A stretch of DNA of 64,000 nucleotides from Halichondria panicea (Eukaryota; Porifera; Demospongiae; Suberitida; Halichondriidae): assembly GCF_963675165.1 (NCBI RefSeq), contig NC_087389.1:2390001-2454000 (forward strand). Direction: 5' to 3'. The notes under the pieces are model-generated. The model had not been told where the DNA came from and did not search any database. It saw only the letters and a list, made by a program, of their open reading frames with translations. Made by a program: the position numbers and the translations under genes. Each line of letters begins with the position of its first letter. Position 1 is the first letter of the stretch. Shown here piece after piece: positions 23,801 to 35,835 of the stretch.

Positions 23801-26800
23801 CCACAAGACTACCTGAAAACATCATTAGTAAGTGAGTACACCGTCAATAGTTATTGTCCACTACAACAGTGTTCGCTACTAGCTTTACGCACTTGTTCAT
23901 GTCCAAGCAGTGAGCCCCCCTTTTTTCCTGCCTTCTTGGTGTTTAGCAATCCCCACCCATCTGCCCTGCTTTTGCCAACCAGTGTGTAGCAAGTACCACG
24001 TGCCCTTATCTTTGTTTGCCAATACTAACATCATTCATTAAAAATCAGTGCTCCCTCACAAGGCAATTAAGAGACCTGAGGGATGGGACCCCACCATTCA
24101 GTTTGATTGATACTATATTGTATAATTATTTACAATGATATACTGTAGGTGTATGTTTGGGAGCTCTGTTTAATTATTATGGCTCAGTACGCATGCGCAA
24201 GTGAGGTACATGTATACGGTAGTGTGTTTGTGTGTGTATGTATAGACTGATTGTAGTTGATCTTACCCGCTCCTTGAGTTTCTCTGCAAAATTGACAGAT
24301 CATTACCCACTCCTTAATTGATTCTCTGCAGCGGAATTGACAATACCATCATATTGATCATTATACCCACTCCTTGAGTTTCTCTGCAAAAGTTCATCAT
24401 GATAATGTGTGTATAGCTAAAATTTATGTATGTATATGTACCTCTACCGAGGCATTAGCGCGCCGTGCTTCATTTATACAGTAAAACCTCAATTATCCAA
24501 ACACCACGGTTCTAGAGGCAGGCCGGATAACTGAATATGCCGGATAATCGATCCCACCTCATGGATAAACCACACCTTTAAAATATAAACAGTAGTATAG
24601 CATGCATGTCTCCATGCATGGTCCATTCATGGAAGGGACAAGCCCATTTATGATTGTTGAACTCATGAAAATTTCCAAGCCGGATAATCGATGCTCGATG
24701 GTAATCATTATTGTTTTATTACCTCTCGAGTGTATACTCCATTGTATAATTGTACCAATGGTAGAGACGTTTCTTCAACTCTTAGACTAGTGTATTAGAA
24801 TACGAAACTTTGAACTGTGGTGATTACATCCATCAATTTTTCCCGTGTACCCTAGGCTTGTCCTATTGGTTGGCTCGCCGACTGCCTATCAATGAACCAA
24901 GTAAACTGCTCCTTCTCTCCATCAACTGCCCCACTCAGAGAGTAATCAAAGGTCTTCAGATTCTTAAGGTTTGAGAGAATAACACTGAAACACATTGCCT
25001 GGTTTTTGTTACAATAATCGTTGCTCGCGCTATGTACCTGCACTTTTTAGGTTCGCCTGTTGTAAGAATGTTGGATTGTAAAATAATGCATGCGTTCATC
25101 TGTTATTATTGTGACTTGCCCCACTACCTGACAATTTATATTCAACTGACATAGGAATTCACAAAGCTGCACTGTTCAAACTGTGACACTGATCTGGGTC
25201 TGAAGGAGGACATCTTCAGCATGTCAGTAGACGGCCCTCTAGCTGCCTACGTCAACCCGGGGGGCTACGTCCATGACACCCTCACTCTCACCAAGGCTGT
25301 CCACCTCAACGTACAAGGGGGGCCCTCCAGTGACCACTCTTGGTTTCCCGGGTGAGTGAATAGGACCGTAGACTTGCCCCCCCTTCTGACATTCTAGATC
25401 AGCCAAAATTATTGATCTGCACATGCATGCCCAATGCTTGAATGAAATTCAAATGTGGGCAGGGCTATCTGATGCGCATGCTGATCAACTGCTGAGAAGG
25501 GATGACCTTTTTTTAGGTAAAATTCAGAGCTCCACTACGCCTCTGGGAAGCAGGAGCTTCTTTTTAGCTTGTTCTTAGGTCAAAACCTTGTTTTAGTTGC
25601 TCCATGGTGCCACAGCAAGTTACAATGTATCGTACATACACTGTAAACATCGATATTTATGCCTCGAGGCGTAGCCGCACGAGGGATACGGTAAAGCTGA
25701 CTGTCTGTGTGTCTGTTCCAGCTGTAAATGCTCAACGGTTGCAATGCGACGAAAGCTAACAGCTTCTATAGGCTTCTAGCCACGTTCTCTTGGATTTTGA
25801 TTTGTGGATTAGTAAACTAAATCTTCTTTCTCGAGTTATGGCTATAGTTTGACTCACATTGAATGCTGTTGCAGTCTCTTCAGAATCTTTCATAGCATCA
25901 TCTGTCCGCACAAACTTTCTATTCAACATAATTATGAGTTAGCCTTGTACTAAAGCGCTAGCTTTTTGTTAGCTACAAGACTCCGAAAATATCTGTTAAA
26001 ACAGCTAGCTAGCAGTAGCCATTTGTGAAACAAGAGTAGATAAGAGCAGAGATAGAGTAATAGAGGGATTGGCAACGGGAGTAACTCACGTGATCATTTC
26101 ACATTGATTTCATATTGATTTCCTCTCAACCATCCTTGATGCGCATTATTTCCCGGCACAACGCCCGCGAAATGAAGTAATATTACTTTTAGTTAGTTAT
26201 TAGTCTCATGATACTTTAAAAGTGCGTATAGTAAGGCTACACGTGTCCTGTGCTTTATTTAAAGTGAAGTCCAAGCGTGGAAGAATTGACTGTGGTGCTC
26301 TAGAGCTTGAAAACTAGTTATTATTGGTCTGTGCCCCCTTTTAAGAAGCACTGCGTAGCCAAATGATGTTTTGCCTACAGATTCTGTTTATTTGTGTCTA
26401 TGTTGACAAACTGGCCTGCATACATTTCCTTGGTTAATCTCTTTTGTATGTTTTTTACATTTATAACCAAAAATGCTAAAATGGAGGCTGTAAAAGACGA
26501 GAAAGTGTTATATTAGTTTGTGCCCCTTCTAAGAAGCACTGCTGTAAGCCTATGATGTGTTTTACCTACATATCTTGTTTTGTTGTGTCTCTGTTGATCA
26601 ACTAGGCTGCATAAATTCTTGATTTTGATTTCCTTAAGCATGTTTCTTTACTTTTAGCTATAAATGGAGGCTACAAAAGATGAAAAAATTCGATGACGTA
26701 GCGCATCACGGATAGTCACATTTTTTAGACCGTTGCCAATCCCTTTCCTTACTTTATCTCTGATAAGAGTAAGAGTGTTCAACTGCTGTAGTAATCGTGG

Positions 26801-29473
26801 AATCCCATTTGCCTTGACATGCGTCATCACTGTCGTCACTATTCAATTAATGAGTGCTGTTAAGTAAACTGTGGTCTGTGGTTTGTAGCACTGAACTGTG
26901 CAATCACAGTAGCCTCTACACAGGCTCTCCTTTTTCTGTTCTTTATCACAATCGTTCAATAAGATAAAATACTGTATTATTCGTTCAATGAGATAAAATA
27001 CGGTATTAATTGGAGGAATAAAGAAAGAAATAGACGTAAAGTTAGGAAAAAGGAGAGCCTGTATCGGGAAGTCGCGTGAGGGTAGAGGGTGGTAGAAGGG
27101 TGAAAATGAGCGTGGGCATACTGAGCCTAGAGATGTTGGACTGCCCACGCAGAGGTCTACGACTAATAAAACTTTGCCTGCAGCAAGCTGGACATGGACT
27201 TCGAACTGGAAGTTTGCAAGCACTATAGCTAGCTCGTACCTTAGGCTTAGCTAGATGATCTACTAGTCTAGATTGTGTGTTTAGATTCCATCACTATTAC
27301 CTTTTCTTGTGTCTTTCTACATGCTATAGTAGAATAGCTTAGTCATCATTATCATATAGCAGGTAGCTACTGCCACCAGAGCTGGCCACGCTGGTTCTCT
27401 GATCTGACTTGCAGCACAGCTTGGTGGTTGTCATGTCTCAGTGCAGTACTCTGAATGCGTGGGAAAATACCTTACGTCACGATTGTGGGCTACATATCGC
27501 CCACGTTCATAAAAATCCTTGTGGATCACGCGATTTCCCAAACCAGGCCTTACTTTTTCTTAACTGTACGCCCATTTCTTTCTTTGCTGCCTCACTATGT
27601 CTTTCTTATGTTTATGGATGAACAGTGACAACAGCAAGAAAAAGTAAGGCCTGGGAACGAGGCTACAATCACAGCATGTGCAGTTTCTGGGAAGTGTTGC
27701 TAACATAGTACTGATAACTATCAAGTGATGACGCATGAGCAGGAAATTATAGCAGTTTCAACACTCATACTCTTGGTGAAATTGATCTCTTTGGACACAC
27801 CCTTTAATTATTCCTATGGATGTAATGCGCATGTGCGCTCATTCCCAATGTGTGAGAAAATAATATCCAAGAATCCAGATCCAGATCCTCCTGGCAGAAT
27901 CATCTTTTTCTTGAGGGCCTGGTAAGCCATAAAACACTACCATAATTATAACAAGTACCATAATTATAACAATATAGATAACAATAATATTATGCATGTA
28001 CACAAGTCTTTTCTTCTTAGATATTATATACACTGAACTACAGATCCTGGAAGAATCTTCTTGAGGTCCTGGTAAGCCACAAGTGCAAAATAACAACAAT
28101 AGATGCATGTAAATAAGTCTTTTCTTCTCAGTGACTTTATATAGACAAGCTAACTTTAATATAGAAACTATACTAGCTCTATAACACTAATACTCTTTGA
28201 CATGGCAAGAGGCATTAGCAAGCGCACGCTTGCAACACTCGTATAATTAAGTGCTATAAGGCCATGCAAAGTCGATTTGTAGTTTCTCAGGCTAGTATTC
28301 CTAAAATAGCAAGCGGATTGAGGCATTTGTTAATGATAATGATATTCATAGAATTTTAATTGAAAACACACCCCTAACTTCCTCGATAAGCGGAAGTGCA
28401 TAATTTGAATTTTAGTCATAATTATATTCATGATCAAAAAACCATACAAATTTCTAGTTTGAGGTCACGTGATATTTAACTTTTTTGTAAAGCTGCCAAT
28501 TTTCCAAGCGCAAAGGGCCTGAGAAACTACAAATTGACTTTGCATGGCCTAATTATAAGCTCGATCTGGCAATAAATAAACTACATGCAGTGCAAAACCT
28601 CCATTCTACGATAAAGAACTCCAAATATAAGTTTACGATATCCCTCGAGGCGTAGCCACACGAGGGATACGGTAAATGTGTGTATTCCAGCTGTAATGCT
28701 CACCGGTTGCAATGCGACGAAAACACACAGCTTCTATAGGCATGTAGCCTGGATTTTGATTCGTGGATTTGCTAACTACAGGTTCTTTCTCGAGTTATGG
28801 CTATGTTTTACGTACAGTAAAAGCTGTTGCAGTCTCTTCCGAATCTTTGGTAGCATTCATCTGTTCGCACAAACTTTCTATACAGTATGAGTTAGCCTTG
28901 CACTAAAGCAAGGATGTACACTAGCTGCCAGCAGCCATTCAACTCTGATCTCTAACCTCAATCTGTTAGCGGCTTTTTCTATGTGCGCATGCATGCGCAC
29001 TAAACTCCACGTGGATTATTTTCACTCTTGACAATCAATTTCTTACTGATTTCCAAATCTTAGTACGATCAATTCCTTCTTTCCCAAATCCTGGTAAGCA
29101 CGTACAACACTTTACTTATACCTAGTAACCATGCATCTATACACAAAATCATAACAGTCATTACAACTTTTTTTACGTATTACTCATGTACAGCTAATTC
29201 ATACAAACTCTGTCAGACATTCCGCGTACTATCTAGCGAAGTCTTTAATTTTACCTGATATCTTACAGATTTTTGATAACTGCATGTGCTGCTGCAGTCC
29301 AATATTTCCATGCATGCAGATACCAATGGACGATTGTGAATTGTGAGACGTGCAAGGCACACAAGGGATGGTGTTTTGAGGCCACACGCAAGAAACTGAA
29401 ACCAGTCAAGTTCTTCGGACTCACCAGATCAGGACTGGTCATGCGGTCGAAAGACAACTTTGACGTACAATAA
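11159..29473 (+). CDS. CRBN: Cereblon, substrate receptor of the CRL4 ubiquitin ligase
   Basis: Eleven exons join in phase to 424 aa (human 442): 11159-11252, 16702-16811, 17961-18098, 20462-20566, 21941-22086, 22199-22259, 23609-23671, 23734-23827, 24856-24968, 25155-25351, 29320-29473. Cereblon links substrates to DDB1-CUL4-RBX1. Seen: acidic N-terminus; SGGTFDISLPAQHLYLG, which starts the LON-type domain (about 60-235); a helical DDB1-binding part (about 240-308); and the CULT domain (309-424). CULT has zinc cysteines C315, C318, C382 and C385 and the three pocket tryptophans W371, W377 and W391, spaced as in human W380, W386 and W400. The exon 6 donor (GAT|GTATAC) is the least certain. 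I chose it because it keeps phase and family length, whereas the open frame beyond runs into a repeat. Introns 1 and 10 are long and full of repeats. Confidence 0.9.
11444..11724. repeat. Foldback element in CRBN intron 1
   Basis: Arms of about 70 bases, at 11444-11515 and about 11655-11724, are inverted copies that share GACTCGCAAGCCGTCACTG and GGCGAACAGTAGACTGGTC. The centre is AT-rich and non-coding. The target duplication is not clear. Confidence 0.75.
12032..12826. repeat. Repeat family B (starts TATGCCTCGAGGCGTAGCC), near-full copy
   Basis: The copy begins ATGCCTCGAGGCGTAGCCG, includes a short GT run and the phrase TGCAATGCGACGAAAACTAA, and ends near GCAAGCGCACGGCAAAACTCG. Other copies or pieces lie at 18150, 25659, 27785-28247, 28640, 60720 and about 61930. 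No protein is encoded. Two CTTTTCTTCTCAGT blocks inside it are tandem duplications. It is a non-autonomous interspersed element of unknown class. Confidence 0.7.
13135..13727. mobile_element. Truncated copy of the double-hairpin element (family C)
   Basis: It starts TAGCCTCGTTCCCAGGCC with the terminal hairpin CCTTACTTTTTCTT ... AAGAAAAAGTAAGG (13147-13247). It then follows the body of the complete copy at 26910-27665 in opposite orientation. It stops near 13727, where a Tigger-like fragment begins, so the far terminus is missing. Confidence 0.75.
13728..14000. repeat. Tigger/pogo-like MITE fragment
   Basis: The body matches the complete copy at 44411-44846 (TTTATTACAGCCGGATATGACG; TCATTTTTAAGTCGCAGCTA) and ends ACCGAGAGTCTACTGTA. 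The left terminus is lost at the junction with the preceding element. A further short related terminus is at about 13038-13075. Confidence 0.65.
14377..15104. mobile_element. Element with TTAGATCCCA ends containing a promoter-like block and small ORF
   Basis: TTAGATCCCACTT at about 14380 and AGTGGGATCTAA at about 15090-15104 are inverted ends. A related element lies at 52287-52965. Inside are an inverted CCAAT (ATTGGCTG, about 14395) and a TATA box (CTATAAAAG, about 14421). An ORF of 68 codons follows, from ATG 14464 to TAG 14670, rich in Ser, Cys and Leu (MSCSDKLDEFCFSAKN start). The spacing of TATA to ATG allows a short 5' UTR. The ORF is unlike any family I know and the 52-kb copy does not keep it, so coding is doubtful. 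An upstream block (14270-14350) is shared with 52230-52285. Confidence 0.45.
15796..15910. repeat. Hairpin element in CRBN intron 1
   Basis: ATATATTGGCTCAGTAGTG at about 15821 is repeated inverted as CACTACTGAGCCAATATAT at about 15876. The CG-rich loop contains GGCCCGAGGGCC. It is non-coding. Confidence 0.65.
17117..17507. mobile_element. 391-bp MITE nested in repeat A, TA target duplication
   Basis: The ends CAGGGTTTTGCAGAATCTTT and AAAGATTCTGCAAAACCCTG are exact inverted copies. TA stands on both sides (17115-17116, 17508-17509). The repeat A copies at about 50658 and 59130 read GCAGCTACCAATAGC with no insert, which is the empty site. The insert is therefore younger than the repeat A copy. 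Confidence 0.85.
17761..17815. repeat. (AC)n microsatellite
   Basis: An AC dinucleotide run with two TAG interruptions at its left, at the position where repeat A copies carry variable GT/AC tracts. Similar tracts are at 42880-42915 (GT) and 62380-62398 (GA). Confidence 0.9.
18150..18711. repeat. Repeat family B copy, 3'-truncated
   Basis: It starts ATGCCTCGAGGCGTAACCG and runs in parallel with the 12032 copy through TTGCAATGCGACGAAAACTAA and TAATGCGCATGCGCAC. It ends where the foldback element at 18713 begins. Confidence 0.7.
18713..19227. mobile_element. Foldback MITE with about 60-bp arms
   Basis: CAGCTGTTTGCACAGACCTT at 18713 returns inverted at about 19207-19227. The inner parts CCACCATACAATGTTGC and GCAACATTGTATGGTGG also pair. 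The sequence between is AT-rich and non-coding. Confidence 0.75.
19228..19770. mobile_element. Half copy of the GGGATTGG-end element
   Basis: It starts AGGGATTGGAAATG and follows the complete 30571-31335 element in inverse orientation (GGCCCGTGGTGTGTCTAAAAG is shared). The second terminus is missing. There is no coding capacity. Confidence 0.7.
19818..20369. mobile_element. 552-bp MITE with TACCGTACTC ends, copy 1
   Basis: The ends TACCGTACTCTACCGAGATT and AATCTCGGTAGAGTACGGTA are inverted copies; TA at each edge is consistent with a TA target. Copy 2 is at 58332-58892. The left side interrupts a fragment of another repeat (GCGCTTATTAACCAGATTATA) that has relatives at 56940 and 57810. Confidence 0.85.
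20625..21810. mobile_element. About 1.2-kb element with GGGATTGGAAACG ends
   Basis: GAAAGGGATTGGAAACGCC at about 20628 and GGCGTTTCCAATCCCTTTC at about 21789-21808 are inverted ends. It holds an internal hairpin near 20882-20927 (ATAATGAGAG ... CTCTCATTAT). No frame looks real. It fills most of CRBN intron 4. Confidence 0.7.
22428..23530. mobile_element. Foldback element enclosing a repeat A copy, CRBN intron 6
   Basis: The left arm, about 22428-22570 (TATGGAGTGGCATTTGTGTC; AAAAATTGATCTGCTTGGC), returns inverted at about 23340-23530 with gaps. A repeat A copy at 22708-23226, from ATTATGCCTCGGTGC to GCACCCGCGGTGCTTTCAT, occupies the middle. The left arm begins about 170 bases after the CRBN exon 6 donor. 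Confidence 0.7.
24178..24700. repeat. Repeat A fragment followed by Tigger-like fragment
   Basis: 24178-24475 is a shortened repeat A (GCTCAGTACGCATGCGCAAG start, CTCTACCGAGGCATTAGCG end) with an internal triplication of CCCACTCCTTGAGTTTCTC-like units. 24478-24700 has CAGTAAAACCTCAATTATCC and GCCGGATAATCGATCCCAC, typical of pogo/Tigger-type termini, without a clear right end. Confidence 0.55.
25659..26035. repeat. Repeat family B copy, 5' half
   Basis: It starts ATGCCTCGAGGCGTAGCCG and ends shortly after GCTAGCTAGCAGTAGCCATT. It stops at the direct repeat ATAAGAG that flanks the next element at 26047. Confidence 0.7.
26047..26762. mobile_element. 716-bp element with GGGATTGGCAACGG ends
   Basis: The ends CAGAGATAGAG...GGGATTGGCAACGG and CCGTTGCCAATCCC...TTATCTCTG are inverted. 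ATAAGAG stands directly on both sides (26040-26046, 26763-26769), a likely 7-base target duplication. Inside, a block near 26330-26432 recurs at 26512-26615 (AAGAAGCACTGC in both). It has no coding capacity. It lies in CRBN intron 10. Confidence 0.8.
26910..27665. mobile_element. 756-bp double-hairpin transposon, complete, 9-bp target duplication
   Basis: The ends are TAGCCTCT...GAGGCTA, with the perfect direct repeat CAATCACAG at 26901-26909 and 27666-27674. Each end carries its own hairpin: CAGGCTCTCCTTTTTC pairs with an inverted copy near 27046-27061, and AGGCCTTACTTTTTCTT pairs with one near 27637-27652. Truncated relatives lie at 13135, 30010-30554 and 42395. It is non-autonomous; the class (Mutator-like by duplication length) is inferred. 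Confidence 0.88.
27785..29010. repeat. Repeat family B pieces in CRBN intron 10
   Basis: 27785-28247 matches the 3' half of the 12032 copy (TTTGGACACACCCTTTAATTA; GCAAGCGCACGCTTGCAACAC). 28640-29010 matches the 5' half (CCTCGAGGCGTAGCCACACG). Between them, 28250-28550 is a separate inverted pair around GGCCATGCAAAGTCGATTTG and AATTGACTTTGCATGGCC. No gene is present. Confidence 0.6.
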
Positions 29474-29656
29474 CAAGATAAAGATCCCTTCGTTATTATA
29501 ACTAGCTGTAACTGTAATAATTGTCAATATGACTTAATGCCAGTATTATCTTGTTTTTCTTCACCACGATTGAGAATGTTTGGTAGCTCCCCAATATTCA
29601 ATTAACCCTCTCTTTGATTCTAAATCGCTCCTGGTTTTTCATACAAAACCAGAGCC

Positions 29657-29715
29657 TTTATTTTCATGTCATGTATGCACGACTTTTTATAATTAACAAC
29701 TTTGACAATAATAAA
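29657..29715. terminator. Overlapping convergent poly-A signals of CRBN (+) and ARF (-)
   Basis: AATAAA on the plus strand is at 29710-29715, 237 bases after the CRBN stop. AATAAA on the minus strand (TTTATT at 29657-29662) is about 207 bases after the ARF stop at 29869. If both are used, the two 3' UTRs overlap by some tens of bases. Usage is inferred from position only. Confidence 0.55.
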
Positions 29716-29868
29716 ACATTGTAATTACAATAAATTATATAGCTGTAACTGTAAGCATGTCCTTTACACACAAAAGAATAATTTAATATTCTGAGAATTG
29801 AGCCTACATGTATTAATATGTAAGATAGAGGGTACACAGTACCGGAATTTACACAAACAAAAAAAGGG

Positions 29869-33535
<3,667 letters not shown>

Positions 33536-33750
33536 TTCAATGCTTTCTTACTGAACAGTGAACAGTGAATTCTCTGATCAATAGGTCGCTTTAAACTGTG
33601 TAAAAAGAGACGGGTTGGCCTGTTCCACCTTTCTTCATCCACGGTGGCTCCTGCCACGTCAATGGTTGGTGACGTCACAATAGTGTTCTTGCATGGGAGG
33701 GGAATGGGTGTGGTCTAAATCAATCTGCAAGTACCAATGTGCAGTTCAGT
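33536..33750. promoter_or_regulatory. Shared divergent promoter region of ARF (-) and LSM8 (+)
   Basis: Only 215 bases separate the two start codons, so both 5' UTRs and promoters must lie here or extend into the other gene. It contains TGACGTCA at about 33671 (a CRE-type site) and no TATA box that I would trust. Co-regulation is inference. Confidence 0.55.
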
Positions 33751-35594
33751 ATGGCTGTGAGCACTCTTGAACCACTAGTGAACAGTAAGCAATCGAGTGT
33801 GTTTTATGATGTGTCTTACATGCATGCATATTAAGACCTCCGATTCCTTTCTTAATTTTGCAGAAACTATCTCGGTGATTACATCTGATGGAAGAGTTAT
33901 TGTAGTAAGTATGTACGTTGTGCACTATATAGAGAGATTGAAATGGTCGTTGATGATCTTATAGGGTACACTGAAGGGATTTGACCAGACCATCAACCTG
34001 ATACTGTCGGCCAGCCATGAGAGAGTGTTCTCCAGTGGAATCGGCATTGAAGTAGTACAACTGGGCCTCTACATCATCAGAGGCGACAATATGTGAGCAT
34101 GCACCATGTGTTCTACCTTACTTCTTGTAAAAGAGGTGCCGCTTATTAAGGTTACGGTATACTGTTCCAACCACGCTCAAATTTTCGTGGGTGTTCAATG
34201 CTAGTAAAATGGCTCTCATCTGGCAATGGTCACTCTGCGTCAATTCTAAGCATCTCAGCAATAATAGCTAGCATTGCTTCATGTTCTCTTTTCATTGATA
34301 ATCGCATGTTGTCCTATTATTCACTGGAATCACAGTGATTAATCGCGTATCAGTAATTGCACGTCGTCAAGGCAGTAATTGCACGTCGTTAAGACGACGT
34401 GCAATTACTGCCTTGACGACCGCACGTTCAAATAACGGCCGCGGCTAATTTTTTCACTGAAACTGCAGCTTAAAAATTTCCTTAAAACTGCATCACAAAC
34501 GATTAACAATCAATAGTATGGCTACTCGTGCAATAAGGGATTAATAGCACTCATAACAAGCACTGGCAAGGTTAATAGCACTCGGCTATGCCTCGTGCAA
34601 TTAGTATCCTTGCCATTGCTTAATTGTTACTCGTGCTATTAATCCCATATTATTGCACTCTTAGCCATACTATTAATTGTACTATTCATTGCAAGTTACA
34701 AAAATAATGTAGTGATGAGAAATAAATATCTTATGAATTATTCACGAGCAATTAGTATACTGTAACCTGCTATAATTAGAGACAGAAAGCAACTACAGGT
34801 GGAGGACGTGACGTGTCTTTTATACACATAATTATTATACCACGATGAGCATTAATTAATTTTGCTGAATGCAGGCAGAATCCAGAAGTACAGTGAAACT
34901 TGAAGAGCGGGTTATGATCGACCAGGATTGCATTCTGGCAAGGATCGTGTGTGTTTACTAGTAGGTTTTGCGGATTTTATTGTTGCAAAGTGAGATGTTT
35001 GATGCACATTCCAGTAGTACGGTAGATCTGCACTAAAACGCTAGCTATTGGTAGCAGCAAGAGTGAGAAGAGAGCTGCAACTCTGCTGATGCAGCCAGCT
35101 TAAATATTAGACTTGGACTTTTGGCATCAATTGTTTTTAACAACAATCCTGGTCGATCATAACCCGCTCTTTAAGTTTCACTGTATTCTGCCTGCATGCA
35201 GCAAAATTAATTAATGCTCATCGTGGTATAATAATAAACACAAACACACTACCGTATACCTCGCTTGCGCATGCGCACCGAGGCATAATAATGTAAAAAT
35301 AATCGGTGTAGCTTTATGTTATGTAGCTTTGCACCTCCACCGAGGCATCGCGATCAGCACAACATTATTTTGTGTAACGTAACATTATAATGATGATGTA
35401 TTATTAAACCTTCGAACAATGGACACCTCCGAATAATGGACAAAACCTCTTGTACCAACTGTATTGCTAGACATTATTTTTACAACCTATGTATTTCATG
35501 CAGTGCTGTGGTGGGGGAAGTTGATGAAGAAATGGAAGCTGAATTGAACTTGTCAGAGATAAGAGCAGAACCCCTAAACCCAGTAGTTCATTAG
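33751..35594 (+). CDS. LSM8: U6 snRNA-associated Sm-like protein LSM8
   Basis: Four exons (33751-33784, 33864-33904, 33965-34092, 35504-35594) join in phase to 97 aa (human 96). LSM8 defines the nuclear LSM2-8 ring, which binds the U6 3' end and acts in spliceosome assembly. Seen: Sm1 motif in VITSDGRVIVGTLKGFDQTINLIL; Sm2 motif in GLYIIRGDNIAVVGEVDEE, where IRGDN is the RNA-binding loop; and the LSM8-type tail LSEIRAEPLNPVVH (human ends RAEPLNSVAH). Introns 1 and 2 are 79 and 60 bases; intron 3 is 1.4 kb and repeat-filled. It is divergent from ARF and convergent with the TatD gene, whose stop is 241 bases away. Confidence 0.95.
34150..34767. mobile_element. 618-bp element with GGTTACGGTATACTG ends, LSM8 intron 3
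   Basis: GGTTACGGTATACTG at the left is matched inverted by AGTATACTGTAACC at the right. Near the left end is a perfect 27-bp hairpin (34363-34389 with 34394-34420, loop TAAG). Further inverted phrases (GGATTAATAGCACT, AGTGCTATTAATCCC-like) occur around 34540-34660. Non-coding. Confidence 0.75.
34880..35350. repeat. Repeat family A copy, rearranged
   Basis: It contains CTTTTGGCATCAATTGTTTTT, GGTCGATCATAACCCGCTC, CTCGCTTGCGCATGCGCACC at about 35259 and the end CACCTCCACCGAGGCATCG at 35335. The order differs from the complete copy at 50408, so it is likely two overlapping insertions. Confidence 0.55.
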
Positions 35595-35835
35595 TATTAA
35601 TTTTTATGATTTGTGATTGTAAAAAGGAAATTCCTTCACATAAAAAACGACACTCCTAAGATACAACTGTGACCTCTATTATTATGCTTGTATATGTATA
35701 AAAATTATTATACATGTGCATGACAAAGAATCGAAATTCATTTACTTAAAAAATAACACTTGTGGGGGGAGGGGTGGGGATCGGCCAGAATAATTATGCA
35801 TGCGCGTGACGTCCATAGCTTTTTAGCACGTATTT

